From Deltaproteobacteria bacterium (GTDB lineage Bacteria > Desulfobacterota > DSM-4660 > Desulfatiglandales > HGW-15): a stretch of 13,644 bases of DNA. The translations under genes and the position numbers were made by a program. The stretch covers positions 1-13,644 of the forward strand of contig JAFGPH010000499.1 in the NCBI GenBank assembly GCA_016926135.1. Reading direction: 5' to 3'. Below, one piece after another: positions 13,045-13,644 of this stretch. The notes beneath the pieces were generated by a model that worked only from the letters and a program-made list of their open reading frames with translations, was not told the origin of the DNA and did no database searches. Positions within the stretch are counted from its first letter, which is position 1, and the number at the start of each line of letters is the position of its first letter.

Positions 13045-13569
13045 ATGTCATTCGATGCGGAAAAGGAAATCACCAAATTGTGGAGTGATCTTCGCATGGC
13101 CCAGAGCGAAATCGGCCGCACCTACTTCAGGTGGCGGCGAGCGGCACTGGCTGTTGCCGGGCCCAATGCGGATCCCCTGGAAGTGAGCCTGAAGGCAGGT
13201 GAAATCATCGGTGCCGAGCTGGCCAAGGCCGCTCTTCCCCGCTTGAACTGGCTGAAAGGGGAGGAGGCCTGGCTGAGGAGCCTTGCCGGGGGTATGGCGA
13301 TGCAGTGGATCATGCAGGGCGCCAAGGTCAAGATCGACAAGGGAAAGACGCCCACGGAGATCTTCATCAAGTGGGAAAGATGTCCCTGGCCGACCTATGC
13401 GAAGGAGTACGGGGTCAAGATGGAAGAGGATGTGCTCGTCTGTGACCGTATTCTTCAGAGCATCCTTCCGGACGTGAACGCCTTCTTCAATGTGAACTAC
13501 AAGATCGAAACCCTGAAGGCCATTCCGAGAGGGCAGGGCGTTTGCCTGAGAAGACTATACAAAGCTTAA
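13045..13569 (+). CDS. 174-aa protein with three Cys, possibly ATC hydrolase / V4R-like
   Basis: Starts 14 nt after the flavoenzyme stop behind AGAGGAGG, so it is cotranscribed. No signal peptide or membrane span. The N-terminal half is helical and charged (EKEITKLWSDLRMAQ, then RTYFRWRRAALAVAG). The C-terminal half has WERCPWPTYAKEYG (Cys113), VLVCDRIL (Cys133) and RGQGVCLRRLY (Cys167). This Cys-Pro, then Cys, then G-x-x-C-x-x-R layout resembles the C-terminal region of the L-2-amino-thiazoline-4-carboxylic acid hydrolase-like / V4R-like group, small domains often found beside metabolic enzymes. The resemblance is from pattern memory only. The three cysteines could bind a metal or ligand. 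Given the neighbours, an accessory role with the reductase is possible but not shown. Confidence 0.6.
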   Translation: MSFDAEKEITKLWSDLRMAQSEIGRTYFRWRRAALAVAGPNADPLEVSLKAGEIIGAELAKAALPRLNWLKGEEAWLRSLAGGMAMQWIMQGAKVKIDKGKTPTEIFIKWERCPWPTYAKEYGVKMEEDVLVCDRILQSILPDVNAFFNVNYKIETLKAIPRGQGVCLRRLYKA

Positions 13570-13587
13570 GACAGAGGAGAGAGGAAA

Positions 13588-13644
13588 ATGGCTGCACAGA
13601 TAGATCCCAAGAAATGCACCATGTGTGGTGGGCTGATTCAGCCC
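13588..13644 (+). CDS. ferredoxin-like 4Fe-4S protein, N-terminal part (cut by window edge)
   Basis: First 19 codons only: MAAQIDPKKCTMCGGLIQP. The D-P-x-K-C-T-M-C-G pattern is the start of a ferredoxin-type cluster motif (Cys10 and Cys13), with Gly-Gly-Leu-Ile-Gln-Pro after it instead of the more usual C-x-x-C continuation, so the next cysteine must lie downstream of the window. A GAGGAGAGAGG site precedes ATG 13588, 18 nt after the previous stop, so it is in the same operon. It probably supplies electrons to or from the upstream flavoenzyme; whether it is a small ferredoxin or the start of a larger iron-sulfur protein cannot be seen. Confidence 0.6.
   Translation, partial: MAAQIDPKKCTMCGGLIQP

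Noticed and set aside
11072..13051. 659-codon open frame antisense to the OYE-type flavoenzyme gene
   Set aside because: It mirrors the codon structure of a gene with clear family motifs; its translation is rich in His, Asp, Gly and Leu with no recognisable domain. GC-rich third positions keep the antisense frame open by chance.

Overview
The window looks like a chromosomal segment of an anaerobic, high-GC member of the Desulfobacterota (former Deltaproteobacteria), possibly one that degrades aromatic or other acyl-CoA compounds. This is inferred from content: a 2-hydroxyacyl-CoA dehydratase / benzoyl-CoA-reductase-type subunit pair, an iron-sulfur flavoenzyme of the old yellow enzyme (OYE) / dienoyl-CoA reductase family next to a ferredoxin-like gene, a cytoplasmic reductive-dehalogenase-family protein, an RRM protein, and hairpin-rich interspersed repeats of a kind I associate with that phylum. 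No rRNA, tRNA, IS element or CRISPR array was seen.

Left part (1-3250), mostly minus strand. A dehydratase-type subunit (122-1438) is followed 6 nt later by the start of its presumed partner, cut by the window edge (1-115). A near-consensus promoter with a palindrome over the expected start site lies upstream (1506-1546). Next come a decayed C-terminal piece of an enoyl-CoA hydratase-type gene on the plus strand (about 1811-1960) and a cysteine desulfurase-family gene on the minus strand (1970-3187).

Centre (3251-6840), plus strand. A reductive-dehalogenase-like protein without export signal (3451-4629) is preceded by a possible tiny reading frame and an 8-bp inverted repeat. Then comes a PilZ + cyclic-nucleotide-binding + Ser/Thr kinase fusion (4843-6615), an unusual architecture that could merge c-di-GMP and cAMP-type signals into phosphorylation. 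A 187-nt inverted-repeat element (6649-6835) fills the gap up to the next gene.

Right-centre (6838-9576), minus strand, likely one transcript: class I aminotransferase, ketopantoate reductase-type dehydrogenase (6 nt apart), a small exported-protein gene that appears frameshifted, and an RRM RNA-binding protein. Upstream (9577-10263) is nearly 690 nt without an intact gene. It holds hairpin repeats, a strong promoter-like site with an overlapping palindrome, a short gene remnant, and an AT-rich leader with several inverted repeats.

Right end (10264-13644), plus strand, an apparent operon: a TetR-family regulator, a 662-aa OYE-type iron-sulfur flavoenzyme, a 174-aa protein of uncertain function with three Cys, and the first 19 codons of a ferredoxin-like protein. 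The order suggests a substrate-responsive regulator controlling a reductase and its electron supply. The substrate cannot be read from the sequence, though reduction of an unsaturated or aromatic acyl-CoA is a reasonable hypothesis.
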